Assembly: GCA_001414485.1 (NCBI GenBank)
Contig: LLEY01000036.1
Location: 372,001 to 436,000, forward strand
Direction of reading: 5' to 3'
Origin: Calycina herbarum
Taxonomy: Eukaryota; Ascomycota; Leotiomycetes; Helotiales; Pezizellaceae
Length of the DNA stretch: 64,000 nt
Below are positions 10,751 through 23,343 of the stretch, in pieces. The notes beneath the pieces were generated by a model. It saw only the letters and a program-made list of their open reading frames with translations. It ran no database searches and was not told the origin of the DNA. Position 1 is the stretch's first letter; every line of letters begins with the position of its first letter. Position numbers and translations under genes: made by a program.

Positions 10751-13700
10751 ATTTCATAGTATTTATAGAACTTACAGATAATAAGAGAACTATAAGAAGA
10801 CGGTATACTAAATCAGCTACCTACCTAGTTCTTATAGTATATTTAAGAGTAGTAGAATTAGTTAATATCTACCTAAGAGGACGATTATTTATAGATTATA
10901 AATAAGTAAAAGAAGGATAAGGAAGCTTGCTTATAGATAGTTTATAATAATAATAAACCTAGGAAATCTCTTCCTCTACTACTAGAATTCTATAGAGACT
11001 CGGATAAGCTAGAAGCTTAGTTATAATAAGTATAAGCTAAAATCGAAGTCGACTACTATAAATATACTAAATATATTAAGTTTTAGGTACTTAATAAATC
11101 CCTATAAGGTAAGGCACTCTATAAAATAGAAGTATAGGTATAGGAATAGAGTAAGCTAGAGCTAGCAAATAGTAGTAATTTCTTAGATTAAGTAGAGTTT
11201 ATGTTTAAAGACCTATAAGCTAAGGAAAGAGTATAATAAAAGCTAGAATCCTTCTACTAAGGCTTAAGACTATTCCTAGAGGTCTTTATAGAATAGCAAG
11301 CTCTACTTATAGAGTCTAGAGAAGGATCTTAGCTAGATAACGTAAAGAAGGTATCTCTTAACCGAATCTTTAATAATAAGTTAGTTAAGATAATAATTAT
11401 AGTTCCTTCTTAACCTAACTTCGAGTCTTACTACTTTATTATTAAAGAAATAGACAACTACTTAAGAGCTTATAAAGCTCGAATATTAAGATCTAGGGCC
11501 TAGACTCTTCTAGAAACACTATAGACTTCTTAGAAACGCTCAACAGATACTATATAGTAGGTAATAAGTAGTAATATTACTAATAGACTAAAAGTCACTT
11601 ATAAGACATCTATAGAAGGTATAGATTAGAAACCAGTACTTGCTAAAGTCTTAATAACTAGTACTAAGTATACTAAATAGGTGTTCTAGGAAGAACGAAG
11701 TAACTATACTTATATTAGTTACTATCTTTATTATAGAGCTACTAGTTATTTTATTTAAGAATATCTATATAGACTACTAAGACGACCTATAATAGCGGAT
11801 TCAGTCTATAAATAGAAGGCAGAGGTTAAGAAGGTAGTACTAGAATTAGAAGAAGAAGATAGTAATATCTCCTTAGATTTAGAAAACTAGTAGCTTCTAT
11901 TAGAAAGTATAGACAGGGACGACAAAGAGAGTTGTTAGTAATAGACACTTAGAGATATTTTAAGTAGGAATATATAGACGAAAAACCTCTTCTTATATTA
12001 GCTTTAGTAAATAGAGTAGCTACTTTATAAGCCTTAGTAGATTTAAAGTATTTAGTTTATAGAATTATTTTAGACTATTTTATCTATTATTATTAGCTCT
12101 CTTATATATAAATTATACTAAGGTATTTATAGTTAGTAGAAGGAGTATTAGAGAATACTATATCCTAAGTAATATCTTTTAGCATAGATATTAGAGGCTA
12201 CTAGTAGAAATAGGTTTATATTTATATAGTTCCTAAGATTAAAAGCTATAAAATAATTCTAGGAAAATCTTAGTTAAGGAAAGAGCAAGCTTTACTTAAC
12301 ACTACTAAGAGATACTTACTCTTCTAAGACTCTAAGTTAGAAGTTTATAATAAGCTAGAAAAGTCTTACTCTTATAAGTAAGTAAGTATAGCTATCTTCT
12401 ACTTTCTTATAGATTATAAACGTAAGCTATAAGTTTTCTTAGCTAACCTTATAAATATTAGTAAAGCGTTAGTAGAAAAAAAGTATATAGACCTATAAAT
12501 AAAGCTGCCTAGCTAGATCAGTCTAGAATTCTACCTAGCTTTTAATAAAAAAGAAGTAAACAAGTTACTAGTATACTAATAAGGAATTAATTATAGTATT
12601 AAGCTTTTATAAATAGACAGTAGATCTAAGAAGATAGTCTTATAAGAGCTACTCTATAATATGTTATAGAACGAGCTGTTAGTACTCTATAAAACTCTAA
12701 TAAAGCTACTAGATAAGGAATTTATTTAAGTAAGTAACTCTTTAGCAGCTGTGCTAGTACTCTTTATATAAAAGCTAAGAAGGGGCCTATAGTTTTATTA
12801 TAACTACTAGGTACTAAATAAGTTAACCTATAAGAACTGCTATCTATTACTCTTAATCTAAGAGACACTTAACTAGATTAGAAAAGCAAAGTAGTTTATA
12901 AAAATAAATATTATTACTATATTTTATAAGATACGAATTAAGAAGAGAGACAAGTAGAAAACGGCTTTCTAGACACGCTTTAGGCTTTTTAAATAGCTTA
13001 TTACCTCTTTTAGGCTTATAAATGCTCCTAGTACTTTCTAGTAGTATATTAATTATATACTTTAAGAGTTCTTAGACGACTTTGTCTTAGTATATATCAA
13101 CAATGTCTTAGTCTTTATAGACAGCATCTATAACTAACACCGCGAGCATGTCTATGAAGTAATATAAAGGCTTTAAGATACTAGGCTATAGCTTAATATT
13201 AATAAGTATAAATTTAAAGTATAGTCTATAAAATACCTTAAGTTTATTATAAAAGTAGAGAAAGGTTTATAAATAGACCTAGCTAAAATATAAGCTATTA
13301 TAGATTAGAAAGTACTAATAATAGTAAAAGGCGTTCTTAGCTTCTTAAGATTTACGAATTTCTATTAACAGTTTATTAAGAACTTTTTATAGATTATAGC
13401 TCTTTTCTATAAACTTGTTAAAAAGGATATATTCTTCTAATAGACGGACGAAGCAAATAGAGCCTTCGAATAGTTAAAGCAGGCCTTTATAGAGGCCCTA
13501 GTACTAGCTTAGTTTAACCTAGATTATAAGACGGTCTTAGAAATAGACTCCTCTAGATATTACTTAGGAGGCGTACTCTCTTAAGTAAAGAATAGCGTCT
13601 TATAGCCTATAGCCTTCTTCTTAAAGAAACACGTATCTACTAAATATAATTACCTAATATATAATAAAGAGTTATTAGCTATTATTTATTACTTTAAGAA

Positions 13701-15558
13701 ATAGGAAGCAGAGTTAAAAAGTATTAGGTAGTTTATAGTACTTATAGATTATAAGAATCTTAAGTACTTTATAATAGTCTATAAACTATCTAAAAGATAA
13801 ATATAGTAGTAGTTAATACTTAGTAAGTTTAACCTAATAATCTAATACTGCCTAAGCAAAGAGAGAGAACTACTAGATATATTAATAAGAAGAGACTAGG
13901 ACCTTCTAGAGAAGGGAGATAAACGTCTTAATTATAGAATAGTATAATTAATTCTAGATAGAATGATTTAAGGAAATACTATATAGCTAGCACTAGTATT
14001 AATAAATAAGAGGAATTAAGTAAGCAACATAGCGACGTAGCAAGCGTTTATAGACTAACTATAGAACCTTTAGAAAGAGGGAAAGGTATAGGATAAGGAC
14101 TTTAGGCGTCTTATAAATACTATCTACTAAGGAGATAGAGTGTTTCTAGCAGACCTCGCTTCTCTAGTTAAAGTCTCTATCTCTAACTACTTAGTTAATA
14201 AGAATAGTGATTTATAGTTTAGAGGTAGACTATAGGTCCTCGACTATAAGCTGCTATAGACTGTAATTATATAGGAACTCTATGATTCTATACTTATAAG
14301 CTATCTTAGTAAGAATAGGACAATTATAATAGTCTTAAGAGAGTTCTTCTAGCTAAACCTACAAACTATAGTTAAGTAGTTTATCTATAACTATAGAGTT
14401 TACAGACGTACTAAGGTCTAGAGGGATCGTAAACAAGGCCTACTTCGTCTCTTACTAATTCCTAAGCAGTAATAGCAGGAGATCTCTATCGACTTTATTA
14501 GACTACTATCTATAAGTAAAGGCTCTAATATAATAGCAGTGTTTATAGACCGTTTAGGCAAAGGGGTGCTCCTTATAGCCTATAACTCGACTATATTATC
14601 AGAGGAATTTACTCGCTTATTTATTACTATATACTATAGCTTACATAGACTACTAAGAGCAATAGTGTCTAATAGGGGCCTGCAATTCATTAGACAAGCA
14701 TAGAAGACGCTTTATAACTTCTTACGGATTAAACGACAGATCTCTATAGCCTTCTATTAATAAACTGATAGGTTAACGGAACGGGCAAATACTAAAGTTG
14801 AGACGCTTCTATAGCAGTGGATTAATATAGCTTAGGACGACTGGGCCGACTAGCTGCTAGTAGTACAGTTAGCTTTTAACGGACGGGATTTAATATTAAC
14901 AGGTATAAGCCCCTTCTAACTCAGCCACGGCTATCTGTTATAGACTATCGACCCCTTAATAGACGTCGTAGCACCTGTAAACATAAAAACACTAATTCAA
15001 AAGAGCGAAGCAATAGTAGCAAAGATTAAGGCTATTATAGAATAGGCACAATTATTAATAGCAAGAGTATAATAAGACTAAGAGACTTAAGCAAATCGTT
15101 CACAGAATACCGCTCCTACGTATAAGGTTAGAGACAAGGTTTACTTAAGCTTACGGAATATATAGACAGACAGGGCTAGTAAGAAACTAGACACTCGATC
15201 CGCTAAGTTTATAGTTATCGAGGTTATTAGCCCGTCTATATATAGACTAGATACCCCGCCTAGTATCTATAATATCTTCAATATAGACTTATTAAGGCTA
15301 GCAGCTACAGACCCGCTGCCTAGTTAAATTACAGACGATAATCAACCACCTATAATATTAGTAGACGATACTATAGAATAGCAAGTTAAAAGAATACTAG
15401 GTCAACGGCAAAAGAAGCTCTTAGGGAAAGACTCTCGTACTCGACTCGAGTATAAGGTTAAATAGACAGGATACGCAAACCTAACATAGGAAGCTGCTAC
15501 TGAGTTAGAGGACATAGTAGCCCTAGACACCTACCTTCAAGAGTAGGAAGGGGGGTAA

Positions 15559-15800
15559 TGTCAAGGGTTATACCCGTGGAATAAGTCTCGGAGTACTCCA
15601 GCGACGCATTCACGTGACCTCGCTTGGCAACGCATGGACGTAACAGAACCTTCGAGAGTACCCTTGGCAGAACCCTCTAAAAAGAGCTAACTAAGTATAT
15701 AAGTTAGCAAGGACTCTGGCTTGGAAAGGACAATCGAATCTTCTTATACATAGACAGCCTCTGTAGTTCAATTCATTAGCACTTGCTACAAGCCCTGACA
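15559..15800 (+). repeat. 3' LTR of the complete gypsy element (less mutated copy)
   Basis: 242 bases with perfect 5-base terminal inverted repeats, TGTCA at the start and TGACA at the end. A guanine-rich polypurine tract lies immediately upstream. It keeps the CA and TG dinucleotides that the 5' LTR has lost. CACGTG lies at 15611-15616. Confidence 0.92.
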
Positions 15801-16677
15801 ATACAGGTACCATTCTACAAGCATCTCTTTTGGTGCATTTGTAGAGGGCCGTCACAGTACGTAGTACTCTCTATAAACCTGGAATTACGTACTATATCTA
15901 AGGCTACTTTGTAATACTATTCCAGAGCCTAGATTCAGTTTAGAAAGAGTAGTTTAGAGGGTTTTTAGAGTTAAGGCGATCCCGAGGCAGAGTTTTCACG
16001 CTAAGAATCACTATTTCAGAGGTACTACTATAATAATAAGTATAATTCTCTCTTTAAGATAATACCCGTTACGAGGCTCTAGCTTGAAAATCAGTAAACT
16101 AGCTATACCTATCCTCCTACCTACCTACTATACGAGTTTTAGAACATATTTGTAGGAAGGCTGAAGAAGTAGAAGAGAGAGGGAAAGAGATAGTTATATA
16201 CTTAACAAAATCAGCGAGCTCTTAAGGCAGCAACACAAGCCCTAGTTTCACGGTATATACGTACGATTACTACGATTCAGGTTAGCCCTTTCCTCGCACG
16301 TAGAATAGACTTCCTTCCTTAGTTAATTCTCTTTGTAATAAGACCACCTTATCCATTAACCTCATTGCATTCGGCCCGTAACAGCTATAGCAAAGTCTGA
16401 TTCTCGCGTTGTGATTTTAATTTAACGCTGTCTAGGAGGTGGAAATGCGGACGTTTTTCCCGTACCGCAGAGCTGCCGCTTTTACTATCCATCGCCAGGC
16501 ACCTACAACCACTAAGCATGGAATTCCAACCCTTAATAAGAATAATGATTTAAATGGGGTCGGAACCAACAATTAAATGTAACTTAAAATGAACTCTGGA
16601 TATATATTGATCTATCTATCTACCCAAGCTCCAACTCTAACCATGCAATACCGCTATCAATTCCATCGGAATTCCAT
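15801..16677. other. Boundary of the repeat island; no gene seen
   Basis: The first five bases are the target duplication of the element to the left, and the next ~50 are probably the rest of the interrupted older LTR. Base composition then returns to normal, with CA and TG present. No open frame with a recognisable product was found. The last ~100 bases are the 3' flank of the reductase gene on the minus strand. Confidence 0.5.
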
Positions 16678-17953
16678 CTATGCCTGTGCCTCAAACTCCT
16701 TGCTGAATGGATAAGTAGTGTAACCATCCTCCTGTTTTGGCAGGTAAAACTTGCTTCTGTCATAAGGAAGCAAAGGAATCCCCTGTTTAATTCTGAACAC
16801 CAAATCAGGATTTGAAATAAAAAGTCGTCCGAAAACAATCGCCACCTCTCTCCCCTTGACAGTCTCATCATCAGATCTCTTGATTGCAGTCTCGGGTGAG
16901 AAACCACTGGCAAGTAAGACAGGGGATGTCTTTCCCCAAAGCTCGACCAGGAAATCGATTGATTCTTCTGGTGGTGGTGTAGCGAGACCACCGATGCCTC
17001 GTCCCTCGACGATATGGATGTATGAGAGCTTGAGCTTCTTGAGCTCGGAGACGAGGTATGTGAATTGTGGCTTAGGATCCTCCATCTTCATGTCTTGGAA
17101 GGTGGAGAAAGGACTAATTCTCATGCCGACCTTCTCAGCTCCAACGGCTTCGACAACTGCCTTGGCCACGGAAATACCGAATCGGGCTCTGTTCTCGACG
17201 CTTCCTCCCCATTGATCGGTTCGCTTGTTTGAGACGTCTTGTGTGAATTGATCAATTAGATATCCGTTGGCGCCGTGAACCTCAACACCGTCAAATCCGG
17301 CAGCAATGGCGTTCTTGGCTGCTTGGGCGTAGTTCTTGATGTAGGCTTGGATTTCATCCTCGGTCAAAGGTGTAGGTGTTGCGGTACCCAATACGTAGGT
17401 GGAATTGGGGACTGGCGTAATTGGGATATTGCTTGCACTGACAACTTTTGCTTCTGGGCCTAACTCCTCTTTTAAAACCTATTAAACGTTAAAATTCTGG
17501 GCAAAAAATATTGATCATCAATATTGTGCGAAAACGTCTAGGAGAATTGGAAAACTGAACTCCAATTCTTCCAAACATTCCCGGACAATAATTGTGATTG
17601 TTCCAGAGAAAGTGGGTATTTACCGATTCTTCAGCAGCTCTTCCCAAAGCCCACAATTGCAGGAAAATAAAGGATTTCTTCGCGTGGACTGCATCGGTAA
17701 CAACTTTCCATCCGTCGATTTGAGCTTGATTCCAGATTCCGGGGACGTTTTTCATTCCACCTGCTTCTGGTCGAATAAAGGTAGCTTCAGAGATAAGGAG
17801 AGTTCCTGGTGTGGAGCCTCTCTGGGAGTAGTAATCGGCAACGAAAGGAAGCGGGACATGTTCATCGGAGGCGCGAAGACGTGTGAGAGGCGCTAGGACT
17901 ACACGGTTCTGGAGGGTGATATTTCCGATTTTGAGTGGGGTGAAAAGAGACAT
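16678..17953 (-). CDS. Old Yellow Enzyme family NAD(P)H:flavin oxidoreductase
   Basis: FMN-dependent ene-reductase of the OYE / 12-oxophytodienoate reductase-like family, which reduces activated C=C bonds. The true substrate is unknown. Two exons on the minus strand, 17624-17953 and 16678-17478, are joined across a 145-base GT..AG intron in phase 0, giving 376 residues, a usual length for the family. The start is the Met of MSLFTPLKIGNITLQNRVVL, the typical OYE N terminus. Visible landmarks are PLTRLRA (FMN phosphate/ring region), LQLWALGRAA, the catalytic His and Asn in EVHGANGYLIDQF with the following Tyr, RTDQWGGSVENRARF, and FGRLFISNPDLVFRI near the end. All active-site positions I can check are present, so it looks functional. 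It stands alone next to the repeat island. The N-terminal Met and the splice sites are well supported, the physiological role is not. Confidence 0.92.
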
Positions 17954-19122
17954 TTTTTGTGACGTGATAAAGGGGTGTTTTTGAGGGTAGAGTGGGGTGA
18001 TGATGTTGGTGGCGGGGTATATTTTGTATGTTGGAGCGGAGTGGAGTGAGAGAGATGAAGAGAGAACTTCGAATTGGGGAAAGAAGAATATTTATCTGGA
18101 AAGAGAGGGGATACTTATATATACTTAAGCTGCTTTGAGATCAGGACCGTGGTCTAGAGTGGACAACCCCATTATTAATTCTCTAGCAGTTTTCTCAGTG
18201 GTATGGATATTGTACCGGTACATGGATCCCCATCGAAGGAACTCCATACAATCTCGAGTCGCACGACGTTCGTATGTTCCGAGCCATTGCCGTTCCTTCT
18301 ACCGATGCCTTGTAATCAATCATTTTGCAGTAACAGCACGCCATGAATAACATTTCAGGATGTATTCAAGACGACGCTGCTACTTGGCGAACATACGCTT
18401 TGAAACTCGAGGCTGAATCAGATGGTAATCGTGAAAGATGTGACTACCGAAGCCAATTTAGAGTGGAGAAAAAGGGAAGGGAGGTAGGGTGTGAGTGGTA
18501 GCTTAACAATCAACCGCGAGTCGATCCGTCCTGTTTCGGAAAAGGCGCATAAATCCGATGAGAAATATTTTTACCACCGAAGTGACCTGGATTTAGATGA
18601 GAAATATTCTTACCACCGAAGTGACCTCATGGTGGACAATTAAAGTTACAATACAGTAAATACGGGTTGTTGAAAACAAAATGGAATAGGTATCAACCTT
18701 AACCTAGCGCTTCTTGAAAAATGACGTCTTCGGATCGGAGAACTGTCGGCTTCGGGGCGGATGTACGAGTAGCCCTCGGAGAGGGGTCGGCATAATAAAA
18801 GCCATAGTGGAGGGCAATGATCAGTAAACAATCAACAACAATTATGATTGAAAAGCTTGTTCAGGAATTTCCTCAATAAGGCATTGCACAAGGTAGTGCG
18901 CAATGTAGAGTAAGCACATGAACACCTCCATCAATCAGCAACCACAGCTTCAGCCTCTGCACCTCTGCAGTCTAAGACGCCTAGGGAACTTCACCTGTGA
19001 TGAGTATGTATTCGTCCAAAAAGGGGTGTATATGAATCAATTAGTTGGTGATGAATGGGTATATGCAACTAACGCCAATATGTAATACATGACCAGAATG
19101 CTCCATCTCAAGAGAATTTGAA
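17954..19122. other. Intergenic region; no gene seen
   Basis: This is the region between two minus-strand genes, so the left part is the promoter of the reductase and the right part the 3' flank of the dynein gene. It contains a purine-rich stretch (18000-18110) just upstream of the reductase start and a short direct repeat (18557-18627). The open frames at 18135-18350 and 18646-18831 lack any recognisable features. Confidence 0.5.
18557..18627. repeat. Direct repeat of 32 bases, two copies
   Basis: Copies at 18557-18588 and 18596-18627 begin GATGAGAAATATT and end ACCGAAGTGACCT. They differ at one base and are separated by seven bases. They lie in the region between the reductase and the dynein gene. 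No function is implied by the sequence. Confidence 0.85.
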
Positions 19123-21263
19123 TTATAACCCGTTTACTCCATTCGGAGTCTTTCCTTGAGCCTCCAATCTCGCCAAAAGCTTCTTAACGCTGGTCCATTC
19201 CTCATTCCGCGCGCTTTCTTTGCCTCCGAGGTCAGGCCCAACTTCAAAAACAGTCACAGCTCCATCAATCCCGCCTGTAGCAATACGTTTGCCATCTGTC
19301 TGGTCCCAAGCAACTCGATTCAAGCTCTTTGATAGCATGGACCTTGTGTCCTTTCGGCCGCTAGGCTGGACTTTCGTAAGTGGTACTTCGGTATCGACCG
19401 TAATATCCCACACTTCCAAGCTTCCCGCCCCATCGACCAGTGCAAATACACCGGGTTTGATGGGAGACCAAGCTGCATCATACACAACATCTTCCCGAGT
19501 AAAGTCGAGAATTGGTGCGACGGATTGTCCCTCGCCTGTAATGCCAGTGGTTGATGTGGCGGCAGGGGCACGAACCTTCCACAACTTCACACTCCAATCC
19601 AATGAACTGGTCAAAACGAGATCTCCAAGATCAACAGGTCCTCTAGCCGGGTGAAAGTCCATAGACATGACGGGAGCTGCGTGACCACGGTAACTGACTC
19701 TCTGGTCCACACCAGCTTTTGCACCAGCTCTATCATATCGATGACAGGGGAAAATGGTTCCTTCTTCAGAACCAACGAGAAAATATGTAGGGTCAGTTTG
19801 TGGAAAAGCCATGCATGTTGGACTGATATCTTCCGTTTTAGCGGGTGGAGGCGTTGACAATACAAGGAGTTCTTGTGGTTGGGCAAGCATATCCACTGTC
19901 CATCCACATACAACACCATCCGTAGAGCAGGAAATAATGTTATTGGCGTTTTGGGTACCGACAATGTCCACCGAATATACTGGGTGGGTGTGGCCTGATC
20001 CTGTAAGAGGGGTTTTCTGAACTGGCGATGATTTTGCTCTCGTGTCCCAGAGTAAGACTTGTCCACTATATGCACCACCAATGATGAGATTCGGATGGAA
20101 CGGAGAGAATTTTGCAGCTAGCACATCTGATTGGGCGTGAAAGACAAATTCCGGCCGATCGTGAAGATGCATATTCCAAACTTGAACGAGTCCATCTGGA
20201 TCATGAGGAGCCGACGGATTCTTCGTGTATGCTGCAAGTACAAGCTCAGGGAATTTCGGGGAGAAATCGATAGCGCTTATCATCCGTTTCTTTGACCATC
20301 TCTCATCATAAAATTGAGCGACTTCCCTCACTTTCCGTCGGCCTTTCCCCCCAGTATTCCCAACCTCGTCATCCTCATCGCCAACCACTCCTCCACTAAG
20401 TGCATAGTCGGCCAATATATCGTATTCTTGATCCAAGGCCCTCTCGATTACCTTGCTGGATCGCTCAACAAAGTCCATAAAATCATCAGAAGATGTAACA
20501 GCATTCAGCTCTTCTGTTGTCAATGCTCTAGCTGGAAAGTTTGCGGGCCCCTGTTGTGAAGGGGACTTGAGTGGTCCATCAATGCTCAGTTCTCTGGTAG
20601 CTTTCAGTTCCTCCTCAATCTCCTTCCGTATGTTTTCTCGCAGTTCCTCCTCCCTAGTCCGCTCTCGCCTACTCAAACGTTTGCTGGGTGTTGAAGTAAC
20701 TGGCGTCTCATTGCCCGAGTCATCGGAGTCGTCGAATGCTTTGGGTCTTGATGTTTGGGTCCATTCTTCTGTCGTTTGCACACCTTTGCTGTAGGAAAAG
20801 ACTTCTTTGACTGGAGAAGGCGCGAATTCGTAGACTGTCGATAGAGGAACGGTAGATAAAGTCTGAGTAGATATAGAAAGAGGTTCTGCCGGAGTAGCAG
20901 ATGCCTCTGCGGATTCCGAGTTGTTGTTGCTTAGTTGTCCAGCGCTCAATACACTATTTGGCCGGCTACCCCTTTCAGCTGGCGACCCCGACCCAAGCCC
21001 CGTTGAGTTTGGTCTACTCCTGTGATCCCCTAGTACTTTGTTGACGAATTCATCGATGTTTCCTCTCGCGGGAGTCGGAGACAGGATCTAGAGTCTTGTT
21101 AGAACAAGAATGCTTGAGTATGTATAAAGAATATCCTCACCTCACTGGGGCCTCCAATACTTTGCCTGCCGGATGTATTATTATTCCGAAGCTCCCTTTG
21201 CCTCTTCAATTCCGCTAGCTTAGCTTTCTTCGCCAAAATCTCATCTCGTCGTTGTTGCATCAT
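19123..21263 (-). CDS. Cytoplasmic dynein intermediate chain
   Basis: WD40-repeat subunit that links cargo, light chains and dynactin to the dynein heavy chain for minus-end microtubule transport (the protein called NudI in Aspergillus and Pac11 in yeast). Two minus-strand exons, 21141-21263 and 19123-21087, flank a 53-base phase-0 intron and encode 695 residues. The N terminus MMQQRRDEILAKKAKLAELK is the conserved dynactin-binding coiled coil of dynein intermediate chains. A Ser/Pro-rich linker follows, then STVYEFAPSPVKEVFSYSKG with a TQTTEEWTQT-like light-chain binding segment (here VQTTEEWTQTS). A second charged helix comes next, and a C-terminal WD40 propeller covers about residues 300-690. 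The propeller shows several repeat ends of the form LLWDT, VKLWKV and LEVWDI. No frameshift or internal stop was seen. It is transcribed divergently from the ATP synthase subunit e gene, with 441 bases between the start codons. Two adjacent ATGs occur at the start; the first is used here. Confidence 0.95.
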
Positions 21264-21704
21264 CTTTGCGACTTTGTGCCCATATCGAGGGGCTCGTCAG
21301 GAAAGGGAGGAAGGGAGGGTTCTAGATCGCAGGGTTTGAAAGTTCGTGGATATATTCTCAGGCTAGCAAGTATTGTTGGCAACCAAGAAAAGAATGGGAA
21401 GATGGAAATCAAAGGAAGTTTCCAGGTTGCTGATCCAGAGGACCTCAATGTCATTCATTAAAGTCGCGTCGGCCAAAAGGTCGCTCATCCGTAACTGGCC
21501 GCTCCACGTGACCATGTTCAAGGATCCTGGAAATTCCCGGATGGAACTTTGATTCCATCTCATGATCTTGAATTCCGACCTTCAAAGCTCCGCATAGCTC
21601 GCCCTCACGTTCCACGATCCTCATACCTACGAAAGTCTGCCAATTGGCCTCTTCTGACCAATTCCTCCGCACCGAATCCCTTCCTTCGCGAACGTCACCG
21701 AACA
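21264..21704. promoter_or_regulatory. Shared divergent promoter region with a CACGTG site
   Basis: These 441 bases separate the start codons of the dynein intermediate chain gene (minus) and the ATP synthase subunit e gene (plus) and must contain both promoters. A CACGTG E-box-type hexamer followed by AC sits at 21505-21510, near the middle. No TATA box is evident. The open frames here are accidental. Confidence 0.55.
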
Positions 21705-22210
21705 ATGGCTTCTACCGGAACAAACGTCAGTGAACACTTTTGCGCAATTCCCCCAGAAGCTTTGCAATGCTTCAGGAGGCGCTTTTCATTTCCGCAGCGC
21801 ATACCATGAATATTGGCTAACGTATACTTTGCAGATTTTGAGGTGGTCAGCATTAGGTGCCGGTGTTCTCTACGGAGTCTATCACCAAGCCTCCCTCTCC
21901 TCATCCGCGAAATTGGCCGCAATCAATAGACAATACGAGCACAAGCAGAAGTTGATCGAGCAAGCAAAGGCGGAATATACCAAGAAGAACCTACCACCGA
22001 GTGCTAAGACAGCGGGAGGAGATAGTATGTTCATCCACCATCTTTTGGAGGGCGTAATCTTGCGGCAGTTCCTTGGAGGCTTTCAGAAATGGCATGTTCT
22101 TATTTATTACAACATGTGCTAATATAATTACAACAGTCATAAGAGATCCTGAAGACTCGCGGTTCGATTTGGAGGCACTATTGAATGCTGTTGCGGCAGA
22201 GACCAAGTAG
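21705..22210 (+). CDS. ATP21: Mitochondrial F1Fo ATP synthase subunit e
   Basis: Small inner-membrane subunit of the Fo sector (Atp21/Tim11 in yeast) that takes part in ATP synthase dimerisation and cristae shaping. Three plus-strand exons, 21705-21725, 21835-22024 and 22137-22210, join to 94 residues. The first exon encodes only MASTGTN. The second starts ILRWSALGAGVLYGVYHQ, the single transmembrane segment with the GxxxG-type GAGVLYG dimerisation motif typical of the subunit. The charged helix AAINRQYEHKQKLIEQAKAE follows, and the last exon supplies RDPEDSRFDLEALLNAV. Intron 2 has a good branch-like GCTAAT before its AG. Length and motif order match the family. An in-frame ATG inside intron 1 (21730) produces a longer open frame that is not the protein. 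Confidence 0.93.
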
Positions 22211-23343
22211 GGAAAGGGACGGGGATCGTGTATGAATGTAATGATGGGGGGAAGATAGAAGGAATGGCCAAGAGGAGTCATAAGTTGGGTTTCTGGTTGG
22301 CATGTGGCATGTTCACGGTTCATACAAAAAGGCCTTAGACGTCAATCAGCATATTCTTGTACATTGTACTCATAGTTGGGAGCGGAACGAGAGCAGGGGT
22401 GTGTTCTTTGCGAACTGTTGATAGTTGATTGCGAGTTTCATTTGTCTCCGAAAGACTTCAATTACTTCAAAACCTTTCTATTTCCAAAATTTATCACCCG
22501 TGCTCTTTGTCGATGGATAATTGTGGTATGGAGTACAGAAGTAAGCAATGGTGGAGCGACACCTGATTTGGAGTCTCAAGCACATACACTATACTCTATC
22601 CCTAACTCTTCTATCATTTTGCCTTTTCTTTCTACTACCCTCTATTCGTTTATGGCAACAGGTTTGCTCGATATAAGAGCTTCGGCCTTGGCTCTCAGTA
22701 CACCTACTTTAACCAAGTATTCCAGGTTTTATCCAGCAGTCTAAGACAATCAAGTCTTATTCAGATTTTAGTAAAGAAGAAACTTAAAATTTTCCATTCC
22801 TTTAAACAATTCGACAAAAAGCTCTGGTTGTTCAAAAGCCTTGAGAGTAATGACAAAAGAGTATACTGAGAGCAGAGACTATTTTCTCTCAGAATTCGTG
22901 GATTCGCGCCAACCGCAATTTTGAATTTTCAACTTTCAATTGACTCAGACTTCAAGTGTATGGCTAAAACAATGGTTAATTCATGTAGATACATGAGCAT
23001 ATGGAACTTGTGAATTCCAGGTTGGCTTGCATCTGGGTCAACATCAAAGTACTTGAGGGTCAGAGTAGACCAATTCACAATAATAATCGGCACCTCCAGC
23101 CATCCCTCCCCTTAATAACAAGTTACAATAAAATCATCCAAACTTTCACTATGAGTCTTTGGATCGTCGGAATATTGAGGAGAAAATTCGGGACGACAGA
23201 ACAGGCTGGCCTGCGCCAAGACAAAATGCGCTTAGCTTCGATGGAACCCCTGCAGCCGCGTTGAGCTCCAAGAGACAGATTACAACTCAGCGAACAGATA
23301 TACGACATTGTCCGCGACAACAATTTTGCAATCATCCACCACC
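22211..23343. other. Intergenic region; no gene seen
   Basis: These 1.1 kb lie between the ATP synthase gene and STT3, both on the plus strand, so they hold a terminator and the STT3 promoter. The open frame at 22376-22744 (122 codons) shows no domain, signal peptide or conserved look, and overlaps the likely 3' flank. Nothing else is supported. Confidence 0.5.

Larger units (their letters stand above)
10280..15800 (+). mobile_element. Complete gypsy LTR retrotransposon, RIP-inactivated
   Basis: A 5.5-kb element with two 242-base LTRs flanks a gag-pol region. The five bases before it (10275-10279, ATATA) and after it (15801-15805, ATACA) are a target-site duplication with one C-to-T change. 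A minisatellite leader (10547-10750) is followed by gag (about 10.8-11.95 kb, acidic and helical) and protease-like sequence (about 12.0-12.4 kb). Reverse transcriptase lies at about 12.77-13.13 kb, including FVLVYINNVLVF at the catalytic motif, then RNase H at about 13.5-13.8 kb. Integrase lies at about 14.46-15.1 kb, with SIDFIRLL, IVSNRGLQF and a WINIA-type core, and a chromodomain-like C terminus ends near 15545. Almost every Gln/Trp codon in the first two thirds is a stop. The integrase end is much less mutated. A polypurine tract (AGTAGGAAGGGGGG) precedes the 3' LTR. It is non-functional. Confidence 0.9.

Noticed and set aside
22376..22744. 122-codon frame between ATP synthase subunit e and STT3
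   Set aside because: No recognisable feature; it starts in the likely 3' UTR of the upstream gene.
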